Below are positions 10,866 through 12,160 of a stretch of 12,160 nt of DNA, in pieces. A model generated the notes under the pieces. The model was not told where the DNA came from. It did not search any database and saw only the letters and a program-made list of their open reading frames with translations. Within the stretch, counting starts at the first letter, position 1, and every line of letters starts with the position of its first letter. The position numbers were made by a program, and so were the translations under genes. This DNA is from Firmicutes bacterium UBA6132 (GTDB taxonomy: Bacteria; Bacillota_A; Clostridia; Tissierellales; Sedimentibacteraceae): assembly GCA_002435835.1 (NCBI GenBank), contig DIVM01000318.1, forward strand, positions 1-12,160, read 5' to 3'.

Positions 10866-12155
10866 CTAATTATCAGCAACTACTGCTGATCCCAAACTTG
10901 CAAGCTTTTTAGTAGCTACCAAAAACTTATCAATATCTTCCTTTGTATGGCAGTGAAGTGGCGAAATTCTAACCGCTCCACCTATTTTTAATGTATTTAA
11001 CATTCTTACTGAATACAAACTTGATAATACTCTTTCAAATACTATCACACCTTCCTTTTCGTATTCTTCAACAGCTTGTGAATAATCTAAATTATCAAAT
11101 CCTACTGCCATAATAAAATCTCTTGTTGAAAGATCTTCGTAGTCCAAGAATACTGAAACATTTTCTATTTTTCTTAACCCTTCAACTTTCTCAGTTCCAT
11201 TTAGCATGCGATACATTAAAGCTCTTTCATGTAAATTTATTCTTTTCATACCTTCTACATACAACTCTCTTCTGTTTTCAGAAACAATAAACTTGCCACC
11301 TATCCAGCATACATAATTAACTATTTCCGTAATAGCTGCAAAATGAGCTGGTGCTGGACTGCCAAGTTCCCACTCTCCCTCATGTTTAGCGATTAATTTA
11401 TTATGTGGCAATTTAGCTGCCCTTTCTGACATATACCCAACACCAATTCCTCTTGGTCCAAAGAATTTATATGAAGCAAAATTCATAGCATCAACTGGTG
11501 TTTTTTGTATATCTACTGCGTCATGAGGCATGTGCTGAACTGCATCACATATAATATATAAATCTGGTTTTTTATTTCTTGCTTCTTTAACTATGGTTTC
11601 TATATCAAGAACTGCTCCAGACATGTTTGAAGCATATATTACATTTAAAACACATGTATTTTCATCTACCAATTTAATTATATCTTCAACATCCACTCCG
11701 CCTGTTACTGGGTTTGCCTCTACTACTCTTATTTCTTTTCCTTTACTCTGTGCATATGAAGAAACTGAGTCGTATGACGATGGATGTTCTAATGCTGTTG
11801 TAACAACATTTGTTCCTGGTATATTTTCTATTATAGCCCTTGCCATATCAAACATAACCATGGATGCAGTTAGTGAAGTTAAAAAGGAACCTGATTTAAC
11901 ATTATAAATAATTTTTAAATCTTCCATAGCTTTTTCTTGAACTTCAGCAAGCCATAAAGCAGTTCTATTAGAGTGTTCTGGACAATCTGGAAGTTCATCT
12001 ATTTTTTTAAATATATCATTAGCAGATTTTAATCTTAACGCTCCGCCTGCATTGTCAAAGAAAAGTCTTTCCGTATTATATATTGGGTCAAAATCTACGT
12101 GATAAAATTTTTCTTTTATTTCTTTGGACAATTCTTCATTAAATAACTGCCCCAT
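10866..12155 (-). CDS. Class V aminotransferase-fold PLP enzyme (cysteine desulfurase-like, substrate unknown)
   Basis: This 429-residue fold-type I PLP enzyme has recognisable cofactor-site residues: the ring-stacking His in EHPSS (H124), D204 and Q207 of CDAVQH, and the Schiff-base lysine K230 in ASYKFFGPRGIGVGY. The N-terminal FFDNAGGA and C-terminal VRISPLHCHTKEDID are typical of the SufS/CsdA/EgtE-like branch. The mobile-loop cysteine of true desulfurases (as in RxGxxC of SufS) is not seen; the corresponding stretch reads RVLSSLYSVRML. That argues against simple cysteine desulfurase activity and for a lyase, epimerase or aminotransferase of unknown substrate. The ATG is 5 bases from the right edge, so its ribosome binding site and any alternative start upstream cannot be seen. 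No partner gene is present and the next gene, queF, is separated by a terminator. Confidence 0.85.
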   Translation of the reverse strand: MGQLFNEELSKEIKEKFYHVDFDPIYNTERLFFDNAGGALRLKSANDIFKKIDELPDCPEHSNRTALWLAEVQEKAMEDLKIIYNVKSGSFLTSLTASMVMFDMARAIIENIPGTNVVTTALEHPSSYDSVSSYAQSKGKEIRVVEANPVTGGVDVEDIIKLVDENTCVLNVIYASNMSGAVLDIETIVKEARNKKPDLYIICDAVQHMPHDAVDIQKTPVDAMNFASYKFFGPRGIGVGYMSERAAKLPHNKLIAKHEGEWELGSPAPAHFAAITEIVNYVCWIGGKFIVSENRRELYVEGMKRINLHERALMYRMLNGTEKVEGLRKIENVSVFLDYEDLSTRDFIMAVGFDNLDYSQAVEEYEKEGVIVFERVLSSLYSVRMLNTLKIGGAVRISPLHCHTKEDIDKFLVATKKLASLGSAVVADN

Positions 12156-12160
12156 ATTTA

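Noticed and set aside
11593..11907. Plus-strand open frame within the class V aminotransferase gene
   Set aside because: It is antisense to a well-supported gene, with no ribosome binding site or recognisable product; the same holds for the plus-strand frames inside the regulator, fumarase, activator, DUF475 and queC genes.

Overview
The window is AT-rich, with strong AGGAGG-type ribosome binding sites, tight same-strand operons and many hairpin-plus-T-run terminators. It looks like chromosomal DNA of an anaerobic Firmicute, most likely a Clostridium-like organism. A flavodiiron protein, an Fnr-like regulator with a cysteine cluster, an oxygen-labile class I two-subunit fumarase and a preQ1-I riboswitch all fit that. 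Every gene is on the minus strand except one (FMN-binding protein, 1491-1862). No tRNA, rRNA, CRISPR array, transposase or integrase was recognised.

Region 1 (1-1922), redox and nitrosative stress. A Crp/Fnr regulator with Fnr-spaced cysteines lies directly upstream of a flavodiiron protein gene that runs off the left edge. The 129-bp gap holds a TATAAT -10 box and an Fnr-type dyad (GTGAC-TTAA-ATCAT) centred at about -41.5, the spacing of a directly activated promoter. A small FMN-binding split-barrel protein is transcribed divergently and ends at a bidirectional terminator.

Region 2 (1955-6850), a sigma-54-controlled C4-dicarboxylate module. In transcription order (right to left) it contains a PrpR-type sigma-54 activator, its terminator, a block of 11-bp-spaced TGCA sites, a near-consensus -24/-12 promoter, then fumarase alpha, fumarase beta and a DAACS-family transporter. 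The transporter lacks the aspartate that binds the substrate amino group in aspartate transporters, which suggests a plain dicarboxylate such as fumarate or malate. The inferred logic is that the activator senses a metabolite, binds the upstream array and switches on uptake plus hydration.

Region 3 (6896-7828) encodes a DUF475/TerC-like integral membrane protein with its own probable promoter and terminator.

Region 4 (7915-10780), queuosine precursor synthesis. queF is upstream; a preQ1-I riboswitch with an intrinsic-terminator expression platform follows, and then queD-queE-queC. QueD, QueE and QueC make preQ0 from dihydroneopterin triphosphate, and QueF reduces preQ0 to preQ1, the riboswitch ligand, so the locus is a feedback loop. 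Between the riboswitch terminator and queD sits a compact GC-rich block of about 105 bp made almost entirely of hairpins. It ends in a second terminator and differs in composition from everything around it. It is the least explained element of the window.

Region 5 (10866-12155) encodes a class V, PLP-dependent aminotransferase-fold enzyme of unknown substrate. A strong terminator separates it from queF.
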